Part shown: positions 25,646-34,605 of the stretch, one piece after another
How positions within the stretch are numbered: the first letter of the stretch is position 1
How the letters are laid out: each line of letters starts with the position of its first letter
Source: Gammaproteobacteria bacterium
GTDB lineage: Bacteria > Pseudomonadota > Gammaproteobacteria > Chromatiales > Chromatiaceae
DNA length: 37,065 nt
Direction: 5' to 3'
NCBI GenBank assembly: GCA_021773975.1
Contig: JAJFJN010000055.1
Span: 1 to 37,065 of the forward strand
Translations under genes and position numbers: made by a program
Notes under the pieces: model-generated
The model's database searches: none
What the model saw: the letters and a program-made list of their open reading frames with translations, nothing else
Told to the model about the DNA's origin: nothing

Positions 25646-27058
25646 TTAAAAACTATATTTCACATCCAAAAACAATCGGTCATTATTGCCTATGTGAGTA
25701 AATGGTCGTTTGTTACCACTATGGTAAGCCACCACACCACCTATGAATCTAATATTTTCTGCCCATTCATAATCACCCTGCAGTCGAGCAACTCCCCCAC
25801 CTTCATCTGGGGTACCAAACAGAAGCGTAAGAAAAGTTATTTTTAAGCGGGCATGCATAAACTCACCTGTGTAACGCAGGGCGGTTTGCCACTCATCTTT
25901 TTTTATACCTTGAGTTGCTAGCGCTGATTCATAGTTGTACAGGTGTCGATCAACAACCTCCAGTGACCATGTCGTATCATCAAAACCACTGTATTCAACA
26001 CCCAGCAGTAGATCAGTTCGTTGTTTTTTTTGATTAGGAATAGGTGAAAACTCAAGCCCCCTAAAATGCCCCAGCTCACCTTTTAATAACCAATTACCCA
26101 GTGCAAAGTTTGTGGCAGCACCTATCATAGTTAAACGACTGTGCTCTAGTGTTGTAATACTGTTTTTTGTTTCTTGATGAGATTGGTCATCAAACAGTCG
26201 CGCCCAGTAAAGAGAGAGATCCCACCCACTAAAGAGACCATTGAGCGCCAGGGCATATTCCATATTGCTACTGCTTTGATTTGGTGTTTTTTCAGCTAAC
26301 AGCATAGCTGGCCTGATATAAAAATCACTACCTGGCTGTGCTTTCTTATGAAACCGGATTTCCTGTATAGCAATGCCTGATAGATTCCAATCACTCCAGT
26401 AATAATCCATGCGTGCCATGGTGAGCGGCAGGCGAAGATCTTCAATATCCACCAAACCCAGTTCCCTCTGATCCAGAGGATTTAACACATCAGTTACTCT
26501 GAGATTATCTGACTTGCCCCACACCAGCAGCTGGCGACCCAGCTTTATATCAAGCGAACGGGATAGGTCACCTTGTATCCAGGCCTCTCCCAATTCTGCC
26601 TCGCTTTCTTGGCTATCAAGTTGTTCATGGGAGTAATCACTACGTCCCTTGATTTGATATGCAAGATCATGAGAGAGATTAGTTTCCAAATAGCCTTTCC
26701 AGCTATCAACAAGATCAAACTTAAGTTCAAGCTTGAGTGAACCGCGCAGACGTGAGAGACCACGATGATCTGTATCACCCGATGCCGGATCATTATGCGC
26801 ATAGTTATAACTGCTGGATAGGATTAACGCCCCATTAATCTGCCAAGTTGATGGTGTAGCATAGTTTGCATTATCACCATCCTCTGTTTCTTCCGCGTCA
26901 TCAGCAAAATCATCCAGCAGTTCATCCGTTCCCTGCTCGGCCATCTCTTCATCAAAATCCTCTATGACTGAATCTAGTTGGCTATTAGTGACATTGGGAT
27001 CAGCTGATAATTGAACAGCAAAAAACAATAAAGATATGAATAGGAACTTACTCCACAT
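25646..27058 (-). CDS. DUF1302-like outer-membrane beta-barrel protein
   Basis: The protein has 470 residues. The signal peptide (about 1-19, ending VQLSA) is followed by a very acidic stretch (about 27-62). From 70 on, alternating aromatic strands run to a C-terminal Phe (LFLDVKYSF), the signature of an outer-membrane barrel. LGRQLLVWGKSDNLRVTDVL (about 177-196) with NPLDQRELGL after it resembles the DUF1302 plug or first strands. It is the last gene of a four-gene operon, starting 6 bases after the LolA-like gene, and probably forms the outer-membrane end of the export route. It carries no lipobox. Confidence 0.8.
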   Translation of the reverse strand: MWSKFLFISLLFFAVQLSADPNVTNSQLDSVIEDFDEEMAEQGTDELLDDFADDAEETEDGDNANYATPSTWQINGALILSSSYNYAHNDPASGDTDHRGLSRLRGSLKLELKFDLVDSWKGYLETNLSHDLAYQIKGRSDYSHEQLDSQESEAELGEAWIQGDLSRSLDIKLGRQLLVWGKSDNLRVTDVLNPLDQRELGLVDIEDLRLPLTMARMDYYWSDWNLSGIAIQEIRFHKKAQPGSDFYIRPAMLLAEKTPNQSSSNMEYALALNGLFSGWDLSLYWARLFDDQSHQETKNSITTLEHSRLTMIGAATNFALGNWLLKGELGHFRGLEFSPIPNQKKQRTDLLLGVEYSGFDDTTWSLEVVDRHLYNYESALATQGIKKDEWQTALRYTGEFMHARLKITFLTLLFGTPDEGGGVARLQGDYEWAENIRFIGGVVAYHSGNKRPFTHIGNNDRLFLDVKYSF

Positions 27059-27064
27059 CTTTTA

Positions 27065-27859
27065 TCACAATCCTTTTTCAAGACGACGCAAGCTGAACAT
27101 CTCTTGTTCCAGCGCCTGGTTAAATTTTACGTTGTAAAAGTTAAGCTCCGTTTTATGCAGTGTCTTTTTGTTTTTCTTAGTTGTCATGGTGCGCTTTGTT
27201 GCAGTCCATACACCATCAATTTTCTCTATTGTTGGAGAGTCCATATATTTAATTCGCCCTCCCTCATTTACCCAGTGCACACCTCGTACGACCATGTAAT
27301 TATCTTGTCTTACAAACAGCACCGACTTGGTGTATCCCGTCTCATCAATCTCATCTTTTGTTTTTGGAATAGCTTCAATCACCCAAACTTTCTCTCCACG
27401 CACCTCTTTTTCATCAAGTATACGAAAGTCATAGGCATCCAGGTTTTTACTGGTCATATCTGAATAGTTAAAATCCGACCCCATAAAGGCACCACTCTTA
27501 TCACTAGTGGCAATGCGTTTTGATTTACCCAGTGCTGGCAAGTAGAGCCATTGGTCATCATCCTTACTGTACTCATCGTAATCATAGGTTAGAAAACCGG
27601 TATCCTTCACATCAGCTGGCATTATAAAAAACATAATGCGCTGCTTATCCTTTCCTTTGTCTTTTGTATAACTGCGAATCTTACGCGCACGCTTATTGCC
27701 ATTTTTATCAATAAGTGTCATTACCATATCTGATACGCCGTTATCACCATCATCACGATCATCAGCTAACTCCATGATCTGTCGAGCTGTTAAATCAGCT
27801 GCTTGTGATGGCAGCACTGCAATCATCAGGATAAAAAACAGTGGAAACATATATCTCAT
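27065..27859 (-). CDS. LolA-like outer-membrane lipoprotein-sorting protein
   Basis: The protein has 264 residues. The signal peptide (about 1-20, ending PSQA) gives a periplasmic protein. The mature part has the PF17131-type pattern: RKIRSYTKDKGKDKQRIMFF, then DVKDTGFLTYDY, DDQWLYLPALGKSKRIA and FMGSDFNYSDMT. These proteins share the lipid-binding half-barrel of LolA. The family regularly sits next to MMPL exporters, and here it is 3 bases after one, so it probably ferries the exported hydrophobic substrate across the periplasm. It is not the housekeeping LolA. Confidence 0.88.
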   Translation of the reverse strand: MRYMFPLFFILMIAVLPSQAADLTARQIMELADDRDDGDNGVSDMVMTLIDKNGNKRARKIRSYTKDKGKDKQRIMFFIMPADVKDTGFLTYDYDEYSKDDDQWLYLPALGKSKRIATSDKSGAFMGSDFNYSDMTSKNLDAYDFRILDEKEVRGEKVWVIEAIPKTKDEIDETGYTKSVLFVRQDNYMVVRGVHWVNEGGRIKYMDSPTIEKIDGVWTATKRTMTTKKNKKTLHKTELNFYNVKFNQALEQEMFSLRRLEKGL

Positions 27860-27862
27860 TAT

Positions 27863-30301
27863 CTACTCCTCAACAGCTGTTGTGCCTTGCTTATAAAACT
27901 GCATCATCAATGCCGGTGCCAAAAAGAAATCAGCCAACAACGCCATAGCAATAGCAAACCCTGTAAGCAAGCCGAAATTAAAAAGATTAGTCAGTATCGA
28001 AAACATATAAATAAAGAAGCCAATACAAAGCACGATAGATGTGACCAGCATGGCACGACCCGAGGTTAGCAAGGTACGCCGTACAGAATCAGGGACATCC
28101 CCCGTCTCCAAATGATAACGACGAAAGTTATGCATAAAATGAATGGTATCATCCACTGCCAGCCCAATAGCAATAGAACCAATTAATATAGTGAAGAGAT
28201 CCATAGGCAGATCAAGCCACCCCATTACACCGACTGTAAGAATGATCGGGGTGAGATTGGGAATCATGCTGATTAAACCAATTCTCACACTACCCAGCAG
28301 CAAGATCATCATGAGGGTTATGACAACGGCGGCAATAATATAACTCTCTGTCATACTAAAAATGGTTGCAGCCATGGTACGCCCCAGCAGCGCATTCATC
28401 CCTGTAACTGTGACAACCACATCATCACCTAATTGTTGATGAAAACGTCTCTCAAGATCTGCTGATAATATCTCCAGATATATAGAGTCTGTCCACGGCA
28501 TCTTTATCGTAAAACGTGCCTTACTGAATTGACTGTCTACAAAATCCTCCAGATCATCTGAACCACTGTTTTCAAAGAGCAGGAACTCCTGTGCAATCAA
28601 GTCACGATTATCTGGAATTTTATAAAATGCTTGTTGATTCTCATTAAGTGCACGGTTGGTCTCTTTAATAATATCAACCACCGAGAGTGTTTTTCCGATA
28701 CTAATCGGCCCACCTTTTATCTTCTCAATCTCATACTTAAGTGCTTCTAGCCCTTGAATGATACGAGGTTCATATAGGCCATTCTCTTTACCCGTATCAA
28801 CAACTACTTCAACTACACTGGCTCCACCCATTTTCTGATCGAGAAAGTCTCCAGCCTGACGAACAGACATTGATTCTGGCATCCACTTATAAGGCTCATG
28901 AGAAAATCTAACCTGTACTGCACCTAGAATCCCCAACACAAGAACAATGCCACTGAGTACCAATACAAGTTTGTAACGACGAGTTGCAAAGTTAGCAATG
29001 CCAACCACTACCCTATCCATCCTTGCATGACGTTTCTCGGAACTACTGCTGATTTTTGCTTTTAACGGAATAATCGATAACAAGGCAGGCAATAATAGAA
29101 TAGTAAAGAGCAGTGACAACAGAACGCCGCTGCTCGCCAACAGACCCAAATCAGCAATCGGGGCTACTTCAGCACCTGCAAAAGAGGCCAAGCCCGCAGC
29201 GGTGGTTAAACTGGTCATAACAATAGCTAAACCAGAGTGGCTCATAGCATGGACAATGCTATCCTCTTTAGTATTGCCTTGCTGCAAATGGCTAAAGAAA
29301 ATAGCCAACACATGCACCGATGCACCAATACCTACAGCCATTAAAAAGGAGGGCAATATCTGGGTGGGTAGCTTGAATGCAATGCCCGCCATAGCCATTA
29401 CACTCAATGTAGATAACAGCGACAAAAGAACAACCAATAGAGGCAATATCACACCAGAGATACGACGAAACATAACAAACAGTGCAATAGCAATGATTGC
29501 AAAGGCAAGCCTAATAAAACGCTTCATATTAGTTTGCATGGTCTGTTTTAGCTTAAACATCACTTCAGGACCGCCACCAATACGAACCATAAAGTTTGAT
29601 CCGTTATAGCGCTCTGCAATCTGGTGAACTGCAATGACTAATTCATTATTCTCTTCATCGGTAAAAAACTTACGTTCTGCTTTTGCTGCTTCTGTTTCTG
29701 TATCTGCCTCAAATGCAGCATCATCAAAATCACCCGCTGATTCAGTCTCTACCCCTAAACTACTATAGGCATCTGTTTTAATCACAATGACTGTCGTTGT
29801 ACCATCTTCTGACAGTAGCAAATTACGGTAGAGTGGATTACTCAAAGCACGTTTTTTTATCTCCTCTAAAGCATTGACACTCTCTGGCCACTGCTCCAGT
29901 AGATCTTCCACAATCAGCGTTGAATCTTCACCTCGTGTATTACGGGCATTGATTAAACTGGTAATGTCATCCAGGTAGGGTACATTGTTACGCAGCTCTT
30001 CATGCAGCTGCTTTAGTTTGGTCAAAAACTTAAGATCAAATACATCGGGAGCCGTTATAGCAACAGCCAATACCTCATCTCGTCCAAACTGATCTCGAAA
30101 GTGATCGTATGAGATCAATGCGGGATCATTAGCATGCAGAAAACCTTCTGTTGAGGTATCCATCGTTAGCTTGGGCAGCTGCGATGTAAGAGCTGCGACC
30201 AGAATCAAAATCAGAAACAGTACTTTCCAATGATTTCTATAGATCAGATGTGCAAAACGGCCAAATCCAACCTCTATTTTTTGACGGAGCTGAATAACCA
30301 T
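27863..30301 (-). CDS. MMPL/RND-superfamily exporter
   Basis: The protein has 812 residues from the ATG at 30301, which has AGGA 9 bases upstream. A longer frame from 30352 would overlap the regulator by 47 bases and is rejected. The layout is that of RND proteins: an N-terminal membrane helix (VLFLILILVAALTSQL), a large periplasmic loop, five helices (from FIRLAFAIIAIALFVMF to SGVLLSLLFTILLLPALLS), then a second copy with its own loop and five helices (VITLMMILLLGSVRIGLISM, then GSIAIGLAVDDTIHFMHNF). The conserved D-D of the last motif is present. It should export a lipid or other hydrophobic molecule using the proton gradient. There is no TolC or membrane-fusion gene; the LolA-like and DUF1302-like genes take that place. 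Confidence 0.9.
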   Translation of the reverse strand: MVIQLRQKIEVGFGRFAHLIYRNHWKVLFLILILVAALTSQLPKLTMDTSTEGFLHANDPALISYDHFRDQFGRDEVLAVAITAPDVFDLKFLTKLKQLHEELRNNVPYLDDITSLINARNTRGEDSTLIVEDLLEQWPESVNALEEIKKRALSNPLYRNLLLSEDGTTTVIVIKTDAYSSLGVETESAGDFDDAAFEADTETEAAKAERKFFTDEENNELVIAVHQIAERYNGSNFMVRIGGGPEVMFKLKQTMQTNMKRFIRLAFAIIAIALFVMFRRISGVILPLLVVLLSLLSTLSVMAMAGIAFKLPTQILPSFLMAVGIGASVHVLAIFFSHLQQGNTKEDSIVHAMSHSGLAIVMTSLTTAAGLASFAGAEVAPIADLGLLASSGVLLSLLFTILLLPALLSIIPLKAKISSSSEKRHARMDRVVVGIANFATRRYKLVLVLSGIVLVLGILGAVQVRFSHEPYKWMPESMSVRQAGDFLDQKMGGASVVEVVVDTGKENGLYEPRIIQGLEALKYEIEKIKGGPISIGKTLSVVDIIKETNRALNENQQAFYKIPDNRDLIAQEFLLFENSGSDDLEDFVDSQFSKARFTIKMPWTDSIYLEILSADLERRFHQQLGDDVVVTVTGMNALLGRTMAATIFSMTESYIIAAVVITLMMILLLGSVRIGLISMIPNLTPIILTVGVMGWLDLPMDLFTILIGSIAIGLAVDDTIHFMHNFRRYHLETGDVPDSVRRTLLTSGRAMLVTSIVLCIGFFIYMFSILTNLFNFGLLTGFAIAMALLADFFLAPALMMQFYKQGTTAVEE

Positions 30302-30305
30302 AGCG

Positions 30306-30956
30306 CTATTTCCTGGAATCAGAACTACGCAGGGCTGCCAAAACCAACTCACTCACCTGCTCTGCTGCCTGACTCATAGAGACTGATTGATTGGGCGCCT
30401 TACAGCCAGCATGCTGAGCAGCAATTCGCAGACGAATAGGTTCATTAGTGGCATAGAGCATGATGCTGCCGATAACCATCATATGTACAAAAAAACTATT
30501 AACGGGTCGGAAAACACCTTGCTCAACACCATCGATCAACGCACCATCCAGCGCACCAAGGAGCCGATTCATATGGGTCAATGCACAATCAGGCAGATAA
30601 CGGCCACCACCTGCAACTTCACGCAATAAAATCGGTGCCGTACATCCCATCTCTTCCGTGCTACGTGCAATAACCTGTACAAATTGCCGGATCTTCTCTT
30701 CGCAATTATCCGCTACCATTACCGCTGAACAAACGTCATCTGCAATGCAACCCAAGACACTATCTAAAACCGCCTGGTAGAGCGCCTCCTTGTCTCCAAT
30801 ACGATAATAGAGTGTTGCTTTATTTACATTAGCACGCAGGGCAATTTCATCTACCCGGGCGCCACCATAGCCCTTTTCAGCAAACTCAGCTGCTGCCGCA
30901 CGCAATATCACATCATCACAACTCTTTCGGCGCACTGCCTCTGATGCATCTGACAT
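30306..30956 (-). CDS. TetR-family transcriptional regulator of the exporter operon
   Basis: The protein has 216 residues from the ATG at 30956; a GTG 12 bases earlier is the other option. The helix-turn-helix is typical: ILRAAAAEFAEKGYGGARVD, then EIALRANVNKATLYYRIGDK and EALYQAVLDSV. The C-terminal part (60-216) is helical and should bind the inducer, perhaps the exported compound. It lies 4 bases before the exporter start and on the same strand, so it represses its own operon if it acts like most TetR proteins. The inverted repeat upstream is the likely operator. Confidence 0.92.
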   Translation of the reverse strand: MSDASEAVRRKSCDDVILRAAAAEFAEKGYGGARVDEIALRANVNKATLYYRIGDKEALYQAVLDSVLGCIADDVCSAVMVADNCEEKIRQFVQVIARSTEEMGCTAPILLREVAGGGRYLPDCALTHMNRLLGALDGALIDGVEQGVFRPVNSFFVHMMVIGSIMLYATNEPIRLRIAAQHAGCKAPNQSVSMSQAAEQVSELVLAALRSSDSRK

Positions 30957-30959
30957 AAT

Positions 30960-30990
30960 TTTAACCACTTAGTTAAACCAACCAGTTAGT
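30960..30990. promoter_or_regulatory. Operator-like inverted repeats before the TetR gene
   Basis: Two overlapping inverted repeats stand directly before the TetR start: TTTAAC-N6-GTTAAA (30960-30977) and, next to it, an AAC-AAC--GTT-GTT arrangement (about 30975-30990). Half sites around AACC/GGTT recur across the stretch. The position is right for a TetR operator that would also cover the transcription or translation start of the four-gene operon. Confidence 0.5.
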
Positions 30991-31106
30991 TTAGACTCAT
31001 ATCAAACAGTGTCAACCTGAGGAGGCCTATCACCAGCCAAAGAGTAGCGGTTTCAAGTACATTTAAAAGTAAATTGATCGCATCCAACAATTCATATTTT
31101 ATCATT

Positions 31107-31112
31107 TATAAT
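31107..31112 (+). promoter_or_regulatory. Candidate -10 box (TATAAT) for the cytochrome gene
   Basis: A perfect TATAAT stands 84 bases upstream of the cytochrome ATG. The -35 is poor (CCAACA with 17 bases between). The transcript would carry a leader of about 75 bases with one small hairpin (ACTCG...CGAGT, 31117-31132 region). Confidence 0.35.
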
Positions 31113-31195
31113 ACTCGCACTCGCCAGATCGAGTAAAAAGAGATAACCTGAACAGCATTGGTAGGTATTTCCACACTACGGCACGGGGCGACATA

Positions 31196-32383
31196 ATGCA
31201 TATGAAATATTCATTTCCAGTCAAATACACTTTCTTATGCTGTCTGCTTTTTCTATCTTCCCTATTTGCAACGCTCTGCAGTGCAGAAGATAGTGAATTT
31301 CGTAACAAATTCATCACCAACTACAAAACCTTTCAGTTTAAGGCACAAGAAAATTTAATCCTAAAAAGTGGAGATATTATGGCTGATGAGATATTCAGCC
31401 TAATTATTGATGCAATGGACGATGAACTTTCTATTGGTAAAAGAATGTTTTTACTTGATGCCGCAAGCGCAATGGCTTCCGGTTATAACCATTACCATGG
31501 TGGTGGAAAAAAATTCATCCGCAAAATTGATAAACTAATCAAAAAAGAGTTAGAAAAAGAAGCCGCACGTACAGCTGAACTAATGAAGTGGAAAAAAGAA
31601 GAGCGCTTTCTTGGTAACTTCGTTATGAAAACGCATGAAGCTGAGCTTGAAGAAGCTGGGTTAGCGCCTGTCATCTATCCACATTGGATTCATCGCATCT
31701 GGTATGAATGCTCTGTCTGCCATCAAGACATCTTTATAATGAAGCGGTGGCGCAATGACATAACAAAAGACAAAATTCAAGCGGGTGAACAATGCGGTGT
31801 CTGCCATAACGGAACTATCGCCTTTGGCGCTAAAGATGAAAAAACATGTGATCGCTGCCATATTGCTGGCAAGCCGGAAGCAGAAAGACTTCACAATGCA
31901 GACCAAATTGATCACGAGCATATCGCCAAAATAGCCAAACAAGTTGGTGCTGAATGGAATGTCGATAAACTACCTAATGGCCGCATACCAGTAGATGAAC
32001 ATGGATTTATCGACTGGCTTACTTTAAAAGATAAAGGTATTTTTAAACCTATCGAATCATTAGAGGAAGGATACAAACAAGAAATTCGTGATAATCAAAT
32101 TTTGTTTGTATCAAAGAGCAAACTTGAAAATGTACTTTTTAGTCATAACGTACATTCAAGCTGGATTAAATGTAAATCTTGCCACCCAGTCATCTTTAAT
32201 CAAGACCTTAAAAATAAAGTAAAAATGGTCAGAATGTCAAAAGGCGAAAACTGCGGTTATTGTCATGGAAAAGTATCTTTTACTTTTGCTGACTGCAAAC
32301 GTTGCCATAGTCAGGAAAAAGGGGTCGAAGTTCCTGATGCCCTAATGCATATTGGGCAACCTAAGAAGAAGAAAAAGAAGTGA
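31196..32383 (+). CDS. Exported hexahaem c-type cytochrome, two trihaem modules
   Basis: The protein has 395 residues with a signal peptide (about 1-30, ending ATLCSA). Six CxxCH haem sites are visible: CSVCH (172), CGVCH (200), CDRCH (218), CKSCH (326), CGYCH (353) and CKRCH (367). They form two copies of one module (sites 1-3 and 4-6), each with an H-x-x-H before the first haem (HWIH 163-166; HNVH 317-320). The spacing of the second and third haems differs slightly between copies. The module fits the c7-type trihaem (nanowire_3heme) pattern. The N-terminal 130 residues carry no haem. It should carry electrons in the periplasm. The protein ends with a lysine run. GGGG at 31185-31188 is the likely ribosome binding site. 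Confidence 0.88.
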   Translation: MHMKYSFPVKYTFLCCLLFLSSLFATLCSAEDSEFRNKFITNYKTFQFKAQENLILKSGDIMADEIFSLIIDAMDDELSIGKRMFLLDAASAMASGYNHYHGGGKKFIRKIDKLIKKELEKEAARTAELMKWKKEERFLGNFVMKTHEAELEEAGLAPVIYPHWIHRIWYECSVCHQDIFIMKRWRNDITKDKIQAGEQCGVCHNGTIAFGAKDEKTCDRCHIAGKPEAERLHNADQIDHEHIAKIAKQVGAEWNVDKLPNGRIPVDEHGFIDWLTLKDKGIFKPIESLEEGYKQEIRDNQILFVSKSKLENVLFSHNVHSSWIKCKSCHPVIFNQDLKNKVKMVRMSKGENCGYCHGKVSFTFADCKRCHSQEKGVEVPDALMHIGQPKKKKKK

Positions 32384-32443
32384 CTTTTATAAAAACCTCC
32401 CAGCTGTAATGTAGACATACAGTACAACTGCTAACCGCTAATA

Positions 32444-32478
32444 AAATGCACTAGCTCAGGTCTGAGCTAGTTGCATTT
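32444..32478. terminator. Bidirectional terminator between the cytochrome and dnaQ
   Basis: CTAGCTCAG (32451-32459) pairs perfectly with CTGAGCTAG (32462-32470) around two bases. The outer AAATGCA / TGCATTT extends the stem with one bulged T. A- and T-rich flanks on both sides allow use from both strands. The genes on either side converge on it. Confidence 0.75.
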
Positions 32479-32488
32479 ATTGACCTGT

Positions 32489-33202
32489 TTAATCTCGCCT
32501 CCAGACACAGCTGTGACCACTGGTTTTATCCAAAGCATCCAAGCGGTGTTCATGAGCTTGGCATTCTGCTTCCGTCGCACGAACAATTGTAAGTGGCTCA
32601 CGGTGCGCAGTAATGCGCCTAATTGCAGAAACACTACCCTGCTCACCAGCCTCACCCGATTGACCACCAAATGAGAGGGCGCCTTGCCCGCCTGTCATTA
32701 TCAGATAGACATCGGCAAGGATTTCCGAATCAAGTAGCGCACCATGCAGCTGCCGCTGGCTATTGTCTATCTCATAACGTCGGCACAATGCATCAAGGCT
32801 ATTTCGTTGCCCTGGGTGCTTTTTTCTCGCCATCGCCAAGGTGTCAGTGATGGTACAAAGGCTCTCCAATAACCCCTCTTCTTTACCTATTCTTTCCAAT
32901 TCGGCATTGAGAAAACCGACATCAAATGGGGCATTATGGATAATTAGCTCAGCACCATCGACATAGCTAATAAAGTCATCTACTACATCTGCAAACCTTG
33001 GCTTATCTACCAAGAATTCCGTGGTAATACCATGCACCTCAACCGCCCCTTCATCAATCTCACGGTCCGGTTGTAGGTATTGATGAAAATTATTGCCTGT
33101 CAGCCTGCGGTCTACCAGCTCTACACAACCGATTTCGATGATTCGATGCCCCTGTTTTGGCTCTAAACCGGTTGTTTCTGTATCTAATACTATCTGGCGC
33201 AT
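32489..33202 (-). CDS. dnaQ: DNA polymerase III epsilon subunit (proofreading exonuclease)
   Basis: The protein has 237 residues (E. coli 243). The exonuclease motifs are intact: IVLDTETTGLEP (Exo I, D7 and E9), HNAPFDVGFLN (Exo II) and HGALLDSEILADVYL (Exo III-epsilon, with the catalytic His and Asp). A linker and a short tail for binding the alpha subunit follow. It proofreads replication errors in 3'-5' direction. It follows rnhA by 27 bases on the same strand, whereas in E. coli these two genes are divergent. Confidence 0.96.
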   Translation of the reverse strand: MRQIVLDTETTGLEPKQGHRIIEIGCVELVDRRLTGNNFHQYLQPDREIDEGAVEVHGITTEFLVDKPRFADVVDDFISYVDGAELIIHNAPFDVGFLNAELERIGKEEGLLESLCTITDTLAMARKKHPGQRNSLDALCRRYEIDNSQRQLHGALLDSEILADVYLIMTGGQGALSFGGQSGEAGEQGSVSAIRRITAHREPLTIVRATEAECQAHEHRLDALDKTSGHSCVWRRD

Positions 33203-33229
33203 TTTTTAGTCTTTTCTATATTTCGTAAA

Positions 33230-33676
33230 TTAGGCGTTTAACTGCAGCTCTTCGATTCCACGATTGGCCAACTCATCTGCCAGCTCATTTTCTGGGTGTC
33301 CAGAGTGTCCTTTAACCCAAGCCCACTCTACATTATGTTCTACCACTTCAGCATCCAGTAGCTTCCAGAGATCTTGATTTTTAACCGGTTTTCGACTCGC
33401 CGTCATCCAGCCTTTGCGTTTCCAGTTCACTATCCACTGAGTTATGCCATTCTTTACATATTGAGAATCAGTGGTAATCAATACATCACAGCGCTCTTTT
33501 AGCTCCTTTAATGCATAAATAACCGCTGATAGCTCCATGCGATTATTGGTGGTATCTGCCTCACCACCAAAAAGGTGTTTTTCGGTATTGTTATACCGCA
33601 ATAATGCACCCCAGCCGCCAGGCCCGGGGTTTCCTTTGCAAGCACCATCTGTATAAATCTTTACTCTTTTACCCAT
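33230..33676 (-). CDS. rnhA: Ribonuclease HI
   Basis: The protein has 148 residues (E. coli 155). It cuts the RNA strand of RNA-DNA hybrids. Catalytic residues are visible in [17 protein letters not shown] (Asp10), [10 protein letters not shown] (Glu), [11 protein letters not shown] (Asp) and [16 protein letters not shown] (His and Asp). The start overlaps the upstream methyltransferase gene by 8 bases, and dnaQ follows 27 bases on, so the three form one minus-strand operon. Confidence 0.96.
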   Translation of the reverse strand: MGKRVKIYTDGACKGNPGPGGWGALLRYNNTEKHLFGGEADTTNNRMELSAVIYALKELKERCDVLITTDSQYVKNGITQWIVNWKRKGWMTASRKPVKNQDLWKLLDAEVVEHNVEWAWVKGHSGHPENELADELANRGIEELQLNA

Positions 33677-34421
33677 TCGATTGCCTTGTTGTTGGTTCTA
33701 CCATTCGCCCACCCAGCAAACTGCGTTTTCTCTTCCAGATAGGACCGACCATTGTTCTTGCTGAAACACGTTTAACTGCTTGGACTACATATACGCTTGA
33801 AAGCAAAGGCCAAAATTGTTGCCCTAGCCCTTCCATACAGATCAGTCGATCCATCATTTTCTGCCCTTGAAGCGGAGGACGAAACATTAGATGCTGGGTT
33901 TTTTCTACATCAAGTCCCAATAATGAGAGCCAATCATTGATACGTCGTAACCCTAAAAAATGGCTTTGCCAAGGAACAGCCTTTGAGGATCTGTTCATTA
34001 AACGCCAAACACCCCAAAGGCTAAGCGGGTTAAACCCCACTATTATCACTCTCCCCTCTGGTATTAAAATCCGCTCCACTTCACGCAGCACCTGGTGTGG
34101 GTCTATAGCAAAATCCAGCGTATGCGGCATTAAGACAGCATCAATAGCATCAGACAATATGGGTAATTTTACAGCATCTGCCTGTATAAATGAGGTTAGT
34201 GGTTGGTTTTGTGCGGAAATATCCACTACAGTATGAGACCTAAAATGGCTTATCGCAGAAAGATCAAAATCGAACCCCCCTCCCCCCAGCTGTATAAGAT
34301 GATAACCAAACAACTCTGGAAATATCAGCTCAAAACACCTCTGCTCCTGCTCCAATAGCGCCTGCCCAGGATATGCTTGCAGCCACTTTTGCAGCTGTTG
34401 ATGAAAATCTAGCTGAGTCAT
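33669..34421 (-). CDS. Class I SAM-dependent methyltransferase, YafS-like
   Basis: The protein has 250 residues from the ATG at 34421. The frame extends 32 codons further up to 34517, but the family start is at [14 protein letters not shown]. The SAM-binding motifs are a degenerate motif I ([14 protein letters not shown]), [30 protein letters not shown] and [16 protein letters not shown]. In E. coli yafS stands next to rnhA and dnaQ with gloB and mltD nearby, which supports the name. Its substrate is unknown. gloB is missing here. Confidence 0.85.
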   Translation of the reverse strand: MTQLDFHQQLQKWLQAYPGQALLEQEQRCFELIFPELFGYHLIQLGGGGFDFDLSAISHFRSHTVVDISAQNQPLTSFIQADAVKLPILSDAIDAVLMPHTLDFAIDPHQVLREVERILIPEGRVIIVGFNPLSLWGVWRLMNRSSKAVPWQSHFLGLRRINDWLSLLGLDVEKTQHLMFRPPLQGQKMMDRLICMEGLGQQFWPLLSSVYVVQAVKRVSARTMVGPIWKRKRSLLGGRMVEPTTRQSNG

Positions 34422-34605
34422 ATCTGTAATCTTTTTCTCATAGTTGAAGGCATATACCCTCTTAAAAAAAGCAGCATTCTGTTGGAAAACATATAACATT
34501 TTCCATATAATCGGCAATATTATTTGTCGATATTACTTCAGCTTACAGCGTTAATGTCGACACAATCTATAAATGCGCCCTAAGTAGAGTGATTTTGGAG
34601 ATCTA

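Noticed and set aside
30302-30352. Longer start for the MMPL exporter
   Set aside because: It would overlap the TetR gene by 47 bases, while the ATG at 30301 has a good AGGA site and begins the conserved sequence.
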